Source: an uncultured Desulfobacterales bacterium (lineage in GTDB: Bacteria; Desulfobacterota; Desulfobacteria; Desulfobacterales; JAFDCJ01). Taken from it: a DNA stretch of 28,981 nucleotides. How positions within the stretch are numbered: position 1 is the first letter of the stretch; every line of letters starts with the position of its first letter. The position numbers were made by a program, and so were the translations under genes. The stretch covers positions 1 to 28,981 of the forward strand of contig CALZJV010000016.1 of the NCBI GenBank assembly GCA_945787595.1, written 5' to 3'. Positions 8,002 to 16,658 of this stretch are shown here, in pieces. The notes below the pieces were generated by a model that was not told the DNA's origin, did no database searches, and saw only the letters and a program-made list of their open reading frames with translations.

Positions 8002-8355
8002 TTATTTTTTTAAATACAAGCCGCGGGATGGGGCTTTGACCATGCCTTTTTTAGAAAGCTTGTAAAGTGCATTGCTCAACTGCCGGGCATCGAGTTGGGT
8101 TTTTGTCTTCAATTGAGCGACGCTGACACCTTTTTTACTTCTTTTGATAACATCGAATACCGTGTCAAGTACTGTCTTGCCGCCTGCTGGTGAGACTTTT
8201 TTGGCGGCAGCTCTCTTCGCTGCTACTGGTTTCTTCGCTGCTGCTTTTTTCACCGTTTTAGGCTTTTGGACCTGATTTGAGAGCTTCTCCACTTGTTTGG
8301 AAAGCGCTGCTAGGGATCTGGAAACGGTTTTAAGTTGACTTTGCAATTTGTTCAT
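8002..8355 (-). CDS. Small histone H1-like basic protein with coiled-coil and winged-helix-like end
   Basis: The 117-residue protein has three parts. Residues 1-32 are a heptad-like coiled coil. Residues 33-58 are a linker of lysine/alanine repeats (KKAAAKKP, KRAAAKK) like histone H1 tails and bacterial H1-like proteins. Residues 59-117 have the helix spacing and final basic hairpin (KKGMVKAPSRGLYLKK) of a small winged-helix DNA-binding domain. A nucleoid-associated or DNA-compacting role is inference. The RBS is strong (AGGGAGG, 7-8 nt upstream), a good terminator follows, and it is divergent from the DUF47 gene. The alanine/lysine tract could be length-variable between strains. Confidence 0.8.
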   Translation of the reverse strand: MNKLQSQLKTVSRSLAALSKQVEKLSNQVQKPKTVKKAAAKKPVAAKRAAAKKVSPAGGKTVLDTVFDVIKRSKKGVSVAQLKTKTQLDARQLSNALYKLSKKGMVKAPSRGLYLKK

Positions 8356-8480
8356 AGATAATTCCTCCCTTTACTTTTACTTCAAAATTTTCGTCTCAGG
8401 TTAAATCTCTTTGAAGAGTAATACATATTATGTAGAAAGTCAACATAAGCAGTGATAAAGAGAAGAAATTCACCGAACGA

Positions 8481-8508
8481 TTGACAAAATCGAGGCAATA
8501 TGTAAAAT
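8481..8508 (+). promoter_or_regulatory. sigma70-type promoter upstream of the DUF47 gene
   Basis: TTGACA (8481-8486) is separated by 16 nt from TAAAAT (8503-8508). The expected start near 8515 gives a leader of about 180 nt before the ATG at 8696. A GGAGG at 8528-8532 lies early in this leader. Confidence 0.7.
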
Positions 8509-8695
8509 AGGTTTTTACAATTTTACTGGAGGTTGATAGCGGACCTGGCAAAGCAGCCATTTAGAGAATGGTGTTTTGCGGTTCTAAACAGTCAATGGCA
8601 CACTGTTTTTGTTATTTGGGCGCTGGACGGGCGTTTTCCGTCAGCCCATGCTTTGTATAAAGAAGAAGAACTGGCGGAAGACGAATGGAGGTACT

Positions 8696-9364
8696 ATGCG
8701 TATACCTTTTTTTTCACTATTTATGACATCTCCCTTTGACGGGTTACAGGAGCATGCGGAAAAAGTAAAGGAGTGCGCCTGGGCTTTTCAGCAGGCCGTC
8801 GAATGTCATATTACCGACCAGTGTGAAAATTTTGAAGAATTCAGGCTCGAGGTAGATAAACTCGAAAGTGAAGCCGATTCCATAAAACGGCGCATTCGCG
8901 GTCACCTGCCAAAGGGCACTCTGATGCCGGTGGACAAATTTCAGTTGTTTCGATATCTGCGGGAGCAGGATAAAGTGCTGGATGCGGTTGAGGAAGCGCT
9001 TGATTGGCTTTCCTTCAGATCCGAGCCTGGTATTCCGGACGCCCTTGAAAAGGATTTCTTTTTACTCGTAGACGCGGTTATGGATCCGGTGGAAGAGTTG
9101 TGCCGACTGGTGTTGGAAGCCAGAAAATATTTTAGAAGTAAATCCGAGAAGCAACGTAAAATTGTCAAAGACATTGCCCATATGATTCGTCGGCAGGAAC
9201 ATGATGCGGACAAAGTTGAAGATGGGATAAAAGGAAAATTGCTGAACATGAAAATTGAGCCGATCACCGTTTTTCATATGATCAGGCTGGCTGAAACTAT
9301 CGGCTCCATAGCGGACCATGCTGAAAATGCAGGTGATATGGTGCAGTCGATGATTGCAAGATAA
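8696..9364 (+). CDS. DUF47 / PhoU-like phosphate transport regulator (TIGR00153 type)
   Basis: I choose the ATG at 8696 because GGAGG ends 5 nt upstream; upstream in-frame codons lack an RBS. The 222-residue all-helical protein begins MRIPFFSLFMTSPFDGLQEH and has the conserved features of DUF47: an N-terminal helical hairpin, the acidic LESEADSIKRRIRGHLPKG segment near residue 60, and a C-terminal RLAETIGSIADHAENAGDM helix that in PhoU-like proteins contributes metal-binding acidic residues. Family members usually sit beside a Pit-type phosphate transporter and modulate it. No transporter follows here; the next gene is convergent 15 bp away. The partner may be elsewhere in the genome. Confidence 0.9.
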   Translation: MRIPFFSLFMTSPFDGLQEHAEKVKECAWAFQQAVECHITDQCENFEEFRLEVDKLESEADSIKRRIRGHLPKGTLMPVDKFQLFRYLREQDKVLDAVEEALDWLSFRSEPGIPDALEKDFFLLVDAVMDPVEELCRLVLEARKYFRSKSEKQRKIVKDIAHMIRRQEHDADKVEDGIKGKLLNMKIEPITVFHMIRLAETIGSIADHAENAGDMVQSMIAR

Positions 9365-9379
9365 GCGTATAAAACTGAT

Positions 9380-9625
9380 CTACTCTCGAAAAAACGCCCA
9401 CCATGTAAAAAAAGCAAACCCTACCGTGAAAACCGCAGCAACTAGGTAGGCTCGCCAATCGATAGGTTTTACCGCAAATCCCAGCTTATCCACATCACCG
9501 ACTTTATTCTTACAGGCCGAACATGCTTGGGCATCCAGCGGCAGGTGCGCATAACAAAACGGGCATTTCTTCGTCGTATAATAATCATCTTTTTTCTTGT
9601 TGAAACGTTGTTCTTCAGAGCCCAC
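9380..9625 (-). CDS. Small zinc-ribbon protein with C-terminal membrane helix
   Basis: The 81-residue protein starts at GTG (9625) with AAGG 7 nt upstream; there is no in-frame ATG to prefer. Two CXXC pairs, CPFC at 21-24 and CSAC at 35-38, form a zinc-ribbon knuckle. A single hydrophobic helix (about 60-77) ends in WWAFFRE. It is probably a tail-anchored inner-membrane protein with a cytoplasmic zinc ribbon. Function is unknown. It lies 149 bp downstream of the ppiD-like gene on the same strand and may share its transcript. Confidence 0.75.
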   Translation of the reverse strand: MGSEEQRFNKKKDDYYTTKKCPFCYAHLPLDAQACSACKNKVGDVDKLGFAVKPIDWRAYLVAAVFTVGFAFFTWWAFFRE

Positions 9626-9774
9626 CAGAGTACCTTATGGATTATTTGTGTGTATTTTGTGACAATTCGCCTGATGCGGAGTATTGGGACATTTACACTA
9701 TCCCCTGATCATTAAATTTCTAAAGGAGCATTAAGTTAATAGAGGTTCGCTCACGATACACCGCCAGGCAATTA

Positions 9775-11670
9775 TCAGCTATTTACAAATCCCTCCTCGA
9801 CAACTATTTCACTGCTCTTTTTCTTTTGCTCCAGCCATTCCCGGAGGGTTTCGGAGCGTTTTTGCTGCAACAATCTTTCTTTGATATTCGCCTTCTCCTT
9901 CTCAAATTCTTCCATGGAAGGTGTTTTGCGTTGCTTGAATTTAATCACATAAAACCCCTTGCCGCCCTGGAAAACTTCCTGGGGCAAAAATCTGTCATCA
10001 GAAAGCTCAAAGGCTGCACGCGACAGCTCGCGTTCAAAGCCGATATTAGGTATGGAGCCATTGCGCTTAAAAAAACCGGTGCTCTTTGGTGTCAGATCGA
10101 ATTCCTTACCGACCGTTTCAATGTCCGCGCCGTCTTTTAGAGCAGACAGCAGTGCATCGGCATCAATTTTTGCTTTTTCATTCTTTTTTTCTCTAATCAA
10201 GTCTGCCTTGACCTTTTCCTCGACCTCCGCTAATTCGGGAATCCGGGCTGCTTTTCTTTCGACAATCTCCAGGAGATAATATCCGTCACCCAAATCCTGA
10301 ATTTCACTGACTTGTTCTTCCGGAAGATTAAAAGCGACCTTGGCAAATTCTGATTTGTCCTGCACTCCCTTTTGGGGTCCCTGCCGTGTAAAAAAATCAG
10401 TTGTGATAAGGGCAAGTTTTTGGTCGGCGGCTATTTCCCTTAATGGGCGGCCTTCAAATGCGGCATCAAAAACGGATTCGGCTGCATCATAAGCCAGCTG
10501 TTTGGCACCTTCGTCTGCCAGCTTTTTGCGGATATCATCCCTGGCCCCTGTCAGTGGTGTTGTTGTGGCTTCATTCACCTTTTCCACTTTAATCAGATGC
10601 CACCCGAATCGTGTCCGCACCGGGTCGCTGATCTCACCGGAATTCATGGAAAACGCTTTGTCCGTAAAAGGTTTAACCATTGCCTCTCGTTTAAAGGTGC
10701 CCAGATATCCGCCCTTGTCTTTGCTGGGGCCTTCGGAATATTGTTTGGCAAGTTCTGCAAAATCCTGTCCAGCCCGGGCCTTCTGCAAAATATCTTCGAT
10801 TCGCCCTTTCGCTTCAGCCTCCTTTTCAGTGCTGGCATCCTCGTCCACAGCAATCAATATGTGGCGTGCTTCAACAGTCTTTGGACTTTGAAATTCACTT
10901 AGGTGTTCATCATAGTACTCCTGGACTTCATCATCAGGGATGTCAACCTGTGAAACCCAGGTTTTCGGTTCGAACTTTATGTAACGCACCTTCAGGGTCG
11001 GTTCGGCTTTATAGGATTCCTTGCGGGACTCAAAGTATTTCTGGATTTCTTCAACCGAAACGGAAATCTCCGAATAACGGTCTGTTTCAAGCAAAAAGAA
11101 ATCCAAATTGACCATGGCATCGTTCCACATGTACCACTCCATGGCCTCTTGGTCCGATACTTTGACGCTTCCGGCAATGAGGTTGTTTAGTTTGTTCGTC
11201 AATATTGAATCTCTTTGACTGATCTCAAAAGCCTCGGGAGTCCAATCGTTGCGATCCAGCACCCCTTGGTAACGGCGAGGGTCGAAAACACCGCCTGTTT
11301 GAAAAGCGCTGATACTTCTAATAGATCGGGACAGCTCCTGGTCGGAAACCCTCAATTCAAGCTCAGAGGCCGCCTGACGCATGAGAAGTCTATTTATAAG
11401 CTGGTCTAAGGCTTGTTTGTCCAATTGCAGTGTTTTCAGGAGTTCATCATTTAAATTGTTGCCAAAGTTCTGTCGTACCTGTTCGATCAGGCGCTTATAT
11501 GCAACTCGATAATCGTCATTGGTAATCAAGTCTCCGTTGACGGTTGCGACCCTGCCCAACCGTTGGGAGGTCCAGCTGCCGACGCCCCAAAGCACAAAGA
11601 CAATAACAATTGCACCTAATATAATTTTTATCAACCAAGATGTTGCGTGTTTTCGCATTAAGCTGAGCAT
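9775..11670 (-). CDS. ppiD: PpiD-like periplasmic chaperone / parvulin peptidyl-prolyl isomerase
   Basis: The 631-residue protein has a short cytoplasmic N-terminus, one membrane anchor (about 13-32), a SurA-N-like chaperone region (about 38-260), a parvulin PPIC domain (about 265-366, containing ARHILIAV and a GGYLGTF...RFGWHLIKV core) and a C-terminal region similar to a second chaperone lobe. This is the PpiD layout: an inner-membrane-anchored periplasmic foldase assisting proteins leaving the Sec translocon. The start has GAGG 7 nt upstream. It follows the small zinc-ribbon gene after 72 bp and probably uses the strong promoter at 12061-12089. Confidence 0.93.
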   Translation of the reverse strand: MLSLMRKHATSWLIKIILGAIVIVFVLWGVGSWTSQRLGRVATVNGDLITNDDYRVAYKRLIEQVRQNFGNNLNDELLKTLQLDKQALDQLINRLLMRQAASELELRVSDQELSRSIRSISAFQTGGVFDPRRYQGVLDRNDWTPEAFEISQRDSILTNKLNNLIAGSVKVSDQEAMEWYMWNDAMVNLDFFLLETDRYSEISVSVEEIQKYFESRKESYKAEPTLKVRYIKFEPKTWVSQVDIPDDEVQEYYDEHLSEFQSPKTVEARHILIAVDEDASTEKEAEAKGRIEDILQKARAGQDFAELAKQYSEGPSKDKGGYLGTFKREAMVKPFTDKAFSMNSGEISDPVRTRFGWHLIKVEKVNEATTTPLTGARDDIRKKLADEGAKQLAYDAAESVFDAAFEGRPLREIAADQKLALITTDFFTRQGPQKGVQDKSEFAKVAFNLPEEQVSEIQDLGDGYYLLEIVERKAARIPELAEVEEKVKADLIREKKNEKAKIDADALLSALKDGADIETVGKEFDLTPKSTGFFKRNGSIPNIGFERELSRAAFELSDDRFLPQEVFQGGKGFYVIKFKQRKTPSMEEFEKEKANIKERLLQQKRSETLREWLEQKKKSSEIVVEEGFVNS

Positions 11671-11742
11671 ATGATTCCTCTTTACTTTTCTGTAAGTCCC
11701 GGTTTTATCGAAAACTTTTAACCATCTGATATAAATATAATC

Positions 11743-12009
11743 TCAAACAATCAGCGTGGTCGGTTTTGCCTGCCGATCCATCTTCGTTCCTACGGTTGTT
11801 GAACACCGGGCACATAAGTACTCGTACTTGTCGCCTTCCGGAAGCACCAAAAGAAGTCGCTTGCGCACCGGAACCGCCTGCTTGCATCGTGGACAATAAA
11901 GCTCCATGGCATCAAATTCCTTGTACGCATCCACTGTGTTCGATCCCGTTCGACGGGTTGACCCCGCAAATCCGAATTTTTTCGAATTCATTTTCATTGT
12001 TGCAGTCAT
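11743..12009 (-). CDS. Small cytoplasmic zinc-ribbon protein
   Basis: The protein has up to 88 residues. The conserved core begins around MELYCPRCKQAVPVRKR and has two CXXC pairs (CPRC at 39-42 and CARC at 66-69), a zinc-ribbon arrangement separated by a beta-rich LLLVLPEGDKYEYL segment. Three starts are possible: 12009 (RBS too close), 11997 (AAGGA 12 nt away) and 11907 (AGGA 10 nt away, giving 54 residues that still hold the whole ribbon). The promoter at 12061-12089 favours an upstream start. Role unknown; it could bind nucleic acid or act as a metal-dependent regulator. It heads the minus-strand group with ppiD. Confidence 0.75.
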   Translation of the reverse strand: MTATMKMNSKKFGFAGSTRRTGSNTVDAYKEFDAMELYCPRCKQAVPVRKRLLLVLPEGDKYEYLCARCSTTVGTKMDRQAKPTTLIV

Positions 12010-12060
12010 TCCTTACGATTAGCGACAGCCAATCGCCGATACATCCACCTTAAGTTTTTA

Positions 12061-12089
12061 ATATTATTTTCAAACCACGTGTTTGTCAA
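12061..12089 (-). promoter_or_regulatory. Strong sigma70-type promoter for the zinc-ribbon/ppiD group
   Basis: On the minus strand TTGACA (12084-12089) and TAATAT (12061-12066) are separated by exactly 17 nt. The predicted start near 12054 leaves about 45 nt before the ATG at 12009. Confidence 0.8.
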
Positions 12090-12156
12090 CAGATTACCGG
12101 AGCTAAAATACCGGCAGCTTTAAGATAATTAATTTTATCTGATTTCACAATTAATA

Positions 12157-12185
12157 TTGACACTCCCGTCGCCATTTGTTAGAAA
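12157..12185 (+). promoter_or_regulatory. Promoter of the tRNA-Ala gene
   Basis: TTGACA (12157-12162), a 17-nt spacer and TAGAAA (12180-12185) lie 14 nt before the mature 5' end of the tRNA. It is arranged back to back with the promoter at 12061-12089. Confidence 0.65.
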
Positions 12186-12199
12186 ATCTTCTGGTCACC

Positions 12200-12275
12200 G
12201 GGGCTGTAGCTCAGCTGGGAGAGCGCATGACTGGCAGTCATGAGGTCAGGGGTTCGAGCCCCCTCAGCTCCACCA
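12200..12275 (+). tRNA. tRNA-Ala (anticodon GGC)
   Basis: A complete 76-nt cloverleaf is visible. The acceptor GGGGCTG pairs with CAGCTCC, the D arm is GCTC/GAGC, the anticodon stem is CATGA/TCATG with loop CTGGCAG (anticodon GGC, reading GCC and GCU alanine codons), and the T arm is AGGGG/CCCCT with loop TTCGAGC. The 3' ACCA is encoded. It has its own promoter and terminator. Confidence 0.98.
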
Positions 12276-12285
12276 GTTCATACAA

Positions 12286-12319
12286 ATAAAAAGGTTAGTA
12301 TCAAGCTAACCTTTTTTTA
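12286..12319 (+). terminator. Rho-independent terminator after tRNA-Ala
   Basis: AAAAAGGTTAG (12288-12298) pairs with CTAACCTTTTT (12306-12316) around a 7-nt loop, followed by more T residues. It ends about 20 bp before the GerMN gene start, so that gene either depends on read-through or has a promoter I cannot see. Confidence 0.9.
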
Positions 12320-12337
12320 TTGGAATTCAAACATTTG

Positions 12338-12928
12338 ATGATCACCTTCGCACAATCAAGACATAACCGCACAATCGTAGCGGCCATGGGAATCCTTTTC
12401 ATCGGGGGCACGGTCTGCCTTTTTTTTCAGAATGCATACGCCCAAAGTGCACAATTATACCGCGAAGATGCTCTCTCCCGGTCCGCCGGACCGACGCACC
12501 CAAAACAACAGTCGGCCCCGCACCTTTATTTTGCCGATCGAGATAATTATTATTTGATGTCCGAGCAGCGGTCCGTATCCCATACGGAAGACTCGGTCGA
12601 CTATGCCCGATCCATTGTTGAGGCTTTAATAAAAGGGCCCCTAAATTCGCTGGTACGCACAATAGCGGCTGACACAAAGCTTAGAGCAATTTACATTATT
12701 CCTGATGGTGACTGTTATGTCGATCTATCCCAGGCAGTTGGAAAAGACCATACCGGCGGATGCAATTCAGAACTTCTGACAATATATTCGGTCGTCAATT
12801 CTTTAATATTGAATGTCCCCGAAATTAAACGGGTTAAACTGTTAGTTGAGGGCAAAGAGGTGCAAACTCTGGCAGGGCATATTGATCTGGAATTTCCACT
12901 TGAAGCAAATATGCTGTTAATTCGATGA
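12338..12928 (+). CDS. GerMN-domain exported protein
   Basis: From the ATG at 12338 the protein has 196 residues; TTG codons at 12320 and 12335 are also in frame and no clear RBS marks any of them. An N-terminal hydrophobic segment (about 12-30) ends in AYAQSAQ, a plausible signal peptidase I site. The rest, from about [18 protein letters not shown], is a GerMN domain: conserved [10 protein letters not shown], a [11 protein letters not shown] strand, the [13 protein letters not shown] helix and a final [11 protein letters not shown]. GerMN domains occur in spore germination GerM and in many non-sporulating bacteria as envelope proteins thought to bind cell-wall or other ligands. The stop overlaps the fusA start by 4 bp (ATGA), so the two are translationally coupled. 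Confidence 0.85.
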   Translation: MITFAQSRHNRTIVAAMGILFIGGTVCLFFQNAYAQSAQLYREDALSRSAGPTHPKQQSAPHLYFADRDNYYLMSEQRSVSHTEDSVDYARSIVEALIKGPLNSLVRTIAADTKLRAIYIIPDGDCYVDLSQAVGKDHTGGCNSELLTIYSVVNSLILNVPEIKRVKLLVEGKEVQTLAGHIDLEFPLEANMLLIR

Positions 12929-14958
12929 AGAAAAAAAATAAGATCACCAACATCAGAAATATAGGAATCATTGCACACATCGATGCAGGCAAGACAACTG
13001 TTACCGAACGGATCCTGTACTACACGGGCCGATCCCATAAAATCGGTGAGGTCCATAACGGTGAAGCTGTCATGGACTGGATGGTGGACGAGCAGGAACG
13101 GGGCATAACCATTACCTCGGCTGTGACCACCTGTCACTGGGGAGATCTTGAAATCCATATCATTGATACTCCCGGGCATGTGGATTTTACCATTGAAGTC
13201 GAACGCTCCTTGAGGGTGCTTGACGGGGCTGTCGGTGTTTTCAGTGCAGTCGAAGGGGTCGAACCACAGTCTGAAACCGTATGGCGTCAAGCCGATAAAT
13301 ACGGTGTTCCCAAAATGGCGTTTATCAACAAGGTAGACAGAATTGGAGCTGATTTTTTTGGAACTGTTGGCATGATGAAAGAGCGTCTCAGCGCCAATCC
13401 GCTCATTCTGCAGTTACCTGTCGGTCAGGGAGAGAATTTCACAGATGTAATCGATCTGATAGAAATGAAGCAAATCAGCTGGGATGAGGAAACCCTGGGA
13501 GTTGACTATCATCTTGGCGACATCAGCGACGAATACCTCACACAGGCTGAGGAATACCGGGAAAAAATCATTGAAACCGCTGCAGAATACGACGATGAGG
13601 TGATGGATGCCTATTTGTCGGAAATGCCCATTGACCCGCAGAAAATTCTTGACGCCATTCGAAGGGCCACCATTAACCTGGATCTGATCCCCGTATTGTG
13701 CGGTTCCGCCTTGAAAAACAAAGGCATCCAGCCACTGTTAGATGCGATCGCCAAATTCCTTCCGAGCCCGGTCGATATTCCCCCTATAAAAGGGACGCAT
13801 CCGGAAACCGGAGATATAATCGAGTGCAAGCCCCTGGAGTCCGATCCCCTGGCCGCCCTGATATTCAAAGTGTCCATGATTGAGGGCCGTAAACTATCGT
13901 TCCTCCGAGTCTACAGCGGCCGGATGAAGGCCGGAGAGGATGTATACAACCCGTCGCTTAAAAAAAAGGAGAAGCTGGCTCGCATCTTACAGATGCACGC
14001 CAACAAGCGGGAGCGTGTCGACACCATTGGGGCGGGCAGTATCGCAGGAATAGTCGGATTGAAAGATTCCTCCACCGGTGAGACCCTTTGCAGCTCCGAT
14101 CATCCCGTTTTGCTCGAAAAAATTGAAATCTACGAACCGGTCATTTCAGTGGCGGTGGAACCCAGGACCCATGCTGATCAGGAAAAAATGGACGTTGTTT
14201 TGCAAAAGTTCATGGCGGAAGATCCGACCTTAAGGGTGCGCCAGGACGAGGACACCGGCCAGACAATTCTTTCGGGCATGGGCGAGCTGCACCTGGAAAT
14301 TATTACCAGCCGCATGCAGCGGGAATTCAAAACCAATGTCAACGTTGGTCAGCCCCAGGTAGTCTACCGAGAAACGATTGCGAACCCCTCAAAAGCTTCC
14401 GCCGTCTTTGATAAAGAAATTGCAGGTCAGCGTCTCTATGGAGAAGTGAGGTTAAAGGTGGCACCGTTACCCAGGGGAACCGGCAATCGATTTATTTCTG
14501 AAATATCAACCGAAGCGCTTCCCCATAATTTAATTGAAGCTGCCCAAAAAGGTGCGCTGGAATCCTTAGAGAGCGGATCATTGATGGGTTATCCCGTGGT
14601 AGATGTCGAAATCAGGCTTGCCGGTATAAATCACAAAGATTCTTTGAGCACTGAGCTGGCCTATACCGTAAGTGCTTCTATGGCGTGCCGGGAGGCTGTG
14701 GCAAAGTCAGGACCTTTTCTACTGGAGCCGATCATGGATGCAGAAGTATTGGTACCCGAAGCGTTCACGGGAGATGTGATCGGCGACCTAAATTCCCGCA
14801 GCGGAAAGATTGAATCAATAGACCACAAACTCGGTTCCCAGGTCATCAAGGTAACCGTTCCCCTATCGCGCATGTTCGGCTATTCGACTTCATTGCGATC
14901 GGCCACCCAGGGCAGAGGCACCTTTACGATGCAATTTGCCCGTTTTGATCGCAGTTGA
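12925..14958 (+). CDS. fusA: Elongation factor G (fusA paralogue type)
   Basis: The 677-residue GTPase has all G motifs: AHIDAGKTT (17-25), RGITIT (59-64), DTPGH (81-85), NKVD (135-138) and GSAL in G5. The remaining domains II-V complete the translocase. EF-G drives ribosomal translocation and, with RRF, recycling. It is somewhat short for the family and is not in a str operon (no rpsL, rpsG or tuf nearby); it is coupled to a GerMN gene instead. It may therefore be a second EF-G; some bacteria split translocation and recycling between two EF-Gs, but I cannot tell which role this has. The stop is 1 bp from that of the convergent BepA-like gene. Confidence 0.95.
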   Translation: MKKKNKITNIRNIGIIAHIDAGKTTVTERILYYTGRSHKIGEVHNGEAVMDWMVDEQERGITITSAVTTCHWGDLEIHIIDTPGHVDFTIEVERSLRVLDGAVGVFSAVEGVEPQSETVWRQADKYGVPKMAFINKVDRIGADFFGTVGMMKERLSANPLILQLPVGQGENFTDVIDLIEMKQISWDEETLGVDYHLGDISDEYLTQAEEYREKIIETAAEYDDEVMDAYLSEMPIDPQKILDAIRRATINLDLIPVLCGSALKNKGIQPLLDAIAKFLPSPVDIPPIKGTHPETGDIIECKPLESDPLAALIFKVSMIEGRKLSFLRVYSGRMKAGEDVYNPSLKKKEKLARILQMHANKRERVDTIGAGSIAGIVGLKDSSTGETLCSSDHPVLLEKIEIYEPVISVAVEPRTHADQEKMDVVLQKFMAEDPTLRVRQDEDTGQTILSGMGELHLEIITSRMQREFKTNVNVGQPQVVYRETIANPSKASAVFDKEIAGQRLYGEVRLKVAPLPRGTGNRFISEISTEALPHNLIEAAQKGALESLESGSLMGYPVVDVEIRLAGINHKDSLSTELAYTVSASMACREAVAKSGPFLLEPIMDAEVLVPEAFTGDVIGDLNSRSGKIESIDHKLGSQVIKVTVPLSRMFGYSTSLRSATQGRGTFTMQFARFDRS

Positions 14959-14959
14959 A

Positions 14960-16375
14960 TTATTGCGATTGATCTTTGCCTTTTTTGCTCATTTTACTCA
15001 GCCATTCATCAATTTTCTTCCGTCTCTCATCATCCTGGGGGTATTTTAGCGCCTGTTTCAACTGAACGCTGGCATTTTTTAAGTCTCTTTTTTTCAGATA
15101 AAAAACACCGAGATAGAAGTGCGCGTCGCCCAGCTTTTGCTGCTGTCCCAAACTCTTACCCAGGAAATAGTAAGCCTCGGTTACGTCAGGGTGTTGTCGG
15201 GTCAATTTAAGAAGGTTATCCGAAGCTTCAGCGAGATTTCCCAATTCCATCTGAGTTCGGCCCAAATAGAAAAGGCATTCCGGGTCATCGGGAATCATGC
15301 CGCCAGCACTTTCCAGTGTTTTTATTGCTTGTGGGAATTGGCCGTCGAGGAAATATACCCAGCCTAGATCCCTTAATATATAGGGATCAAACGCTCTCTT
15401 TGTTAAAGCGATCCTGATTTGCTCGATGGCCTCCTGCCGTTTCCCGACCCTGGCTAAAATTAATCCATAACGGTGATGGGCCAATGGATCTTGCGGGTTT
15501 CTTGCGACGTTGGCTTTAAGTTTGCTCAAAACGGTTTCCTCATCGCCATAGCTCGTCTCCACCCGCGTATGCACCCTATTGAAAGCATCCTGGTTTACCA
15601 GGGGAATCGGGTTCGAGGTATTTTTGAAATTGTCAAGCCATGAGCTAATGTATCCAATGCGGTCTTCAACAGCCGGATGAGTCATTAAATACTTGGGGAT
15701 TTGATCTGATCCGAACCAAGTTTTACCGCGGATTTTTTTTAAGATTTTCAATAAACCGCTGACGCTGTATCCCGCTTCAGTGATAATTTTTAACCCAACC
15801 TCATCGGCCTGCGTTTCATTTTCACGGCTGTAAGACAACTCGGCGGATTGCCCGGCTGCCATCGATCCCATGGCAACGGCTTGGCCGGCTTCCGGGGAAC
15901 CGCCGACCCCCAGCAAAACGCCGGCGGCAATACCTGCCAGCGTGGCAAGCCCGGTCTTTTTGGAGCGTTCGATCTTTTGGGAAATATGGCGGCAGTAGAC
16001 GTGGGCAATTTCGTGGCCCAGAATACCCGCCAGTTCTTCCTCTTCCTCCATGGCATCCAACAGCCCGGTGTACACAAAAATATGGCCGGCCGGCGTTGCA
16101 AACGCGTTGTAAACATCTTCCTTGATCACATAAAAACGATATTTAAAGGGCTGTTGCGGAAGGGCGGACAAAATCCGATTTCCGATGTTGTTCACATAGC
16201 TGACGACTGAAGGGTCATCGACGATTTCGAAATACTTGTAAATCATCGCCAACATCTGGCGCGACATGTCTTCTTCCTCTTTGACGGTGATACTGAAAAC
16301 CGCGGCCGGATTAAGAATGCTGACGGCCAAAATAAGAATCACGCCGATGGCAACAATTTTTTGAACAGGTTTCAT
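14960..16375 (-). CDS. bepA: BepA-like M48 metallopeptidase with TPR repeats
   Basis: The 471-residue protein has an N-terminal signal peptide or anchor (about 6-28), an M48 peptidase domain with the zinc motif HEIAH (H121, E122, H125) and third ligand E187 in ENETQAD, a glycine-rich hydrophobic segment (about 142-172), and C-terminal TPR repeats (about 300-460). This is the BepA/YfgC layout: a periplasmic protease and chaperone that acts on outer-membrane protein assembly. The final residues are lysine-rich (SKKGKDQSQ). It ends against fusA with no visible terminator between them. Confidence 0.92.
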   Translation of the reverse strand: MKPVQKIVAIGVILILAVSILNPAAVFSITVKEEEDMSRQMLAMIYKYFEIVDDPSVVSYVNNIGNRILSALPQQPFKYRFYVIKEDVYNAFATPAGHIFVYTGLLDAMEEEEELAGILGHEIAHVYCRHISQKIERSKKTGLATLAGIAAGVLLGVGGSPEAGQAVAMGSMAAGQSAELSYSRENETQADEVGLKIITEAGYSVSGLLKILKKIRGKTWFGSDQIPKYLMTHPAVEDRIGYISSWLDNFKNTSNPIPLVNQDAFNRVHTRVETSYGDEETVLSKLKANVARNPQDPLAHHRYGLILARVGKRQEAIEQIRIALTKRAFDPYILRDLGWVYFLDGQFPQAIKTLESAGGMIPDDPECLFYLGRTQMELGNLAEASDNLLKLTRQHPDVTEAYYFLGKSLGQQQKLGDAHFYLGVFYLKKRDLKNASVQLKQALKYPQDDERRKKIDEWLSKMSKKGKDQSQ

Positions 16376-16404
16376 GATTTCCTCAAAATTTATCGATTCA
16401 ATTT

Positions 16405-16597
16405 ATGTATCAAAATTTCTAAAATTTATTAGAACCACAGTATTTTTTTGGGGCCATTTTTTTGATGAGCCGTATGGAATGATGGAATATTGGAACGTTG
16501 GAATATTGGGCATGAGAAAATGAAATCATATGCGTTTTGAATCCTGGTTTCTTTAGACCCATCATTCCAAGATTCCAACATTCCATTATTCCAATCG
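16405..16597. repeat. Low-complexity hairpin element, family C copy 1 (upstream of parA)
   Basis: The element starts with ATGTATCAAAATTT. The left arm holds four octamers of the GGAATATT type (about 16477-16508) and the right arm four octamers of the ATTCCAAC type (about 16563-16594); the arms are complementary. The loop contains TGGTTTCTTTAGACCCAT. It aligns in the same orientation with 18334-18478. Confidence 0.85.
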
Positions 16598-16658
16598 ACA
16601 TAATGCCATATTTTTATCTTCTTTTCAAATACCAAATTTTATGATAGATCATGGGACC

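Noticed and set aside
8533..8739. 68-codon frame upstream of and overlapping the DUF47 gene
   Set aside because: Its only start is a TTG touching the GGAGG, and the peptide is not recognisable. Kept only as a leader observation.
16419..16635. Minus-strand frames encoding MECWNLGMMGLKKPGF-like peptides; a similar peptide appears at 18364-18576
   Set aside because: Both are translations of the family C repeat. Similarity between them comes from DNA repetition, and no RBS is present.
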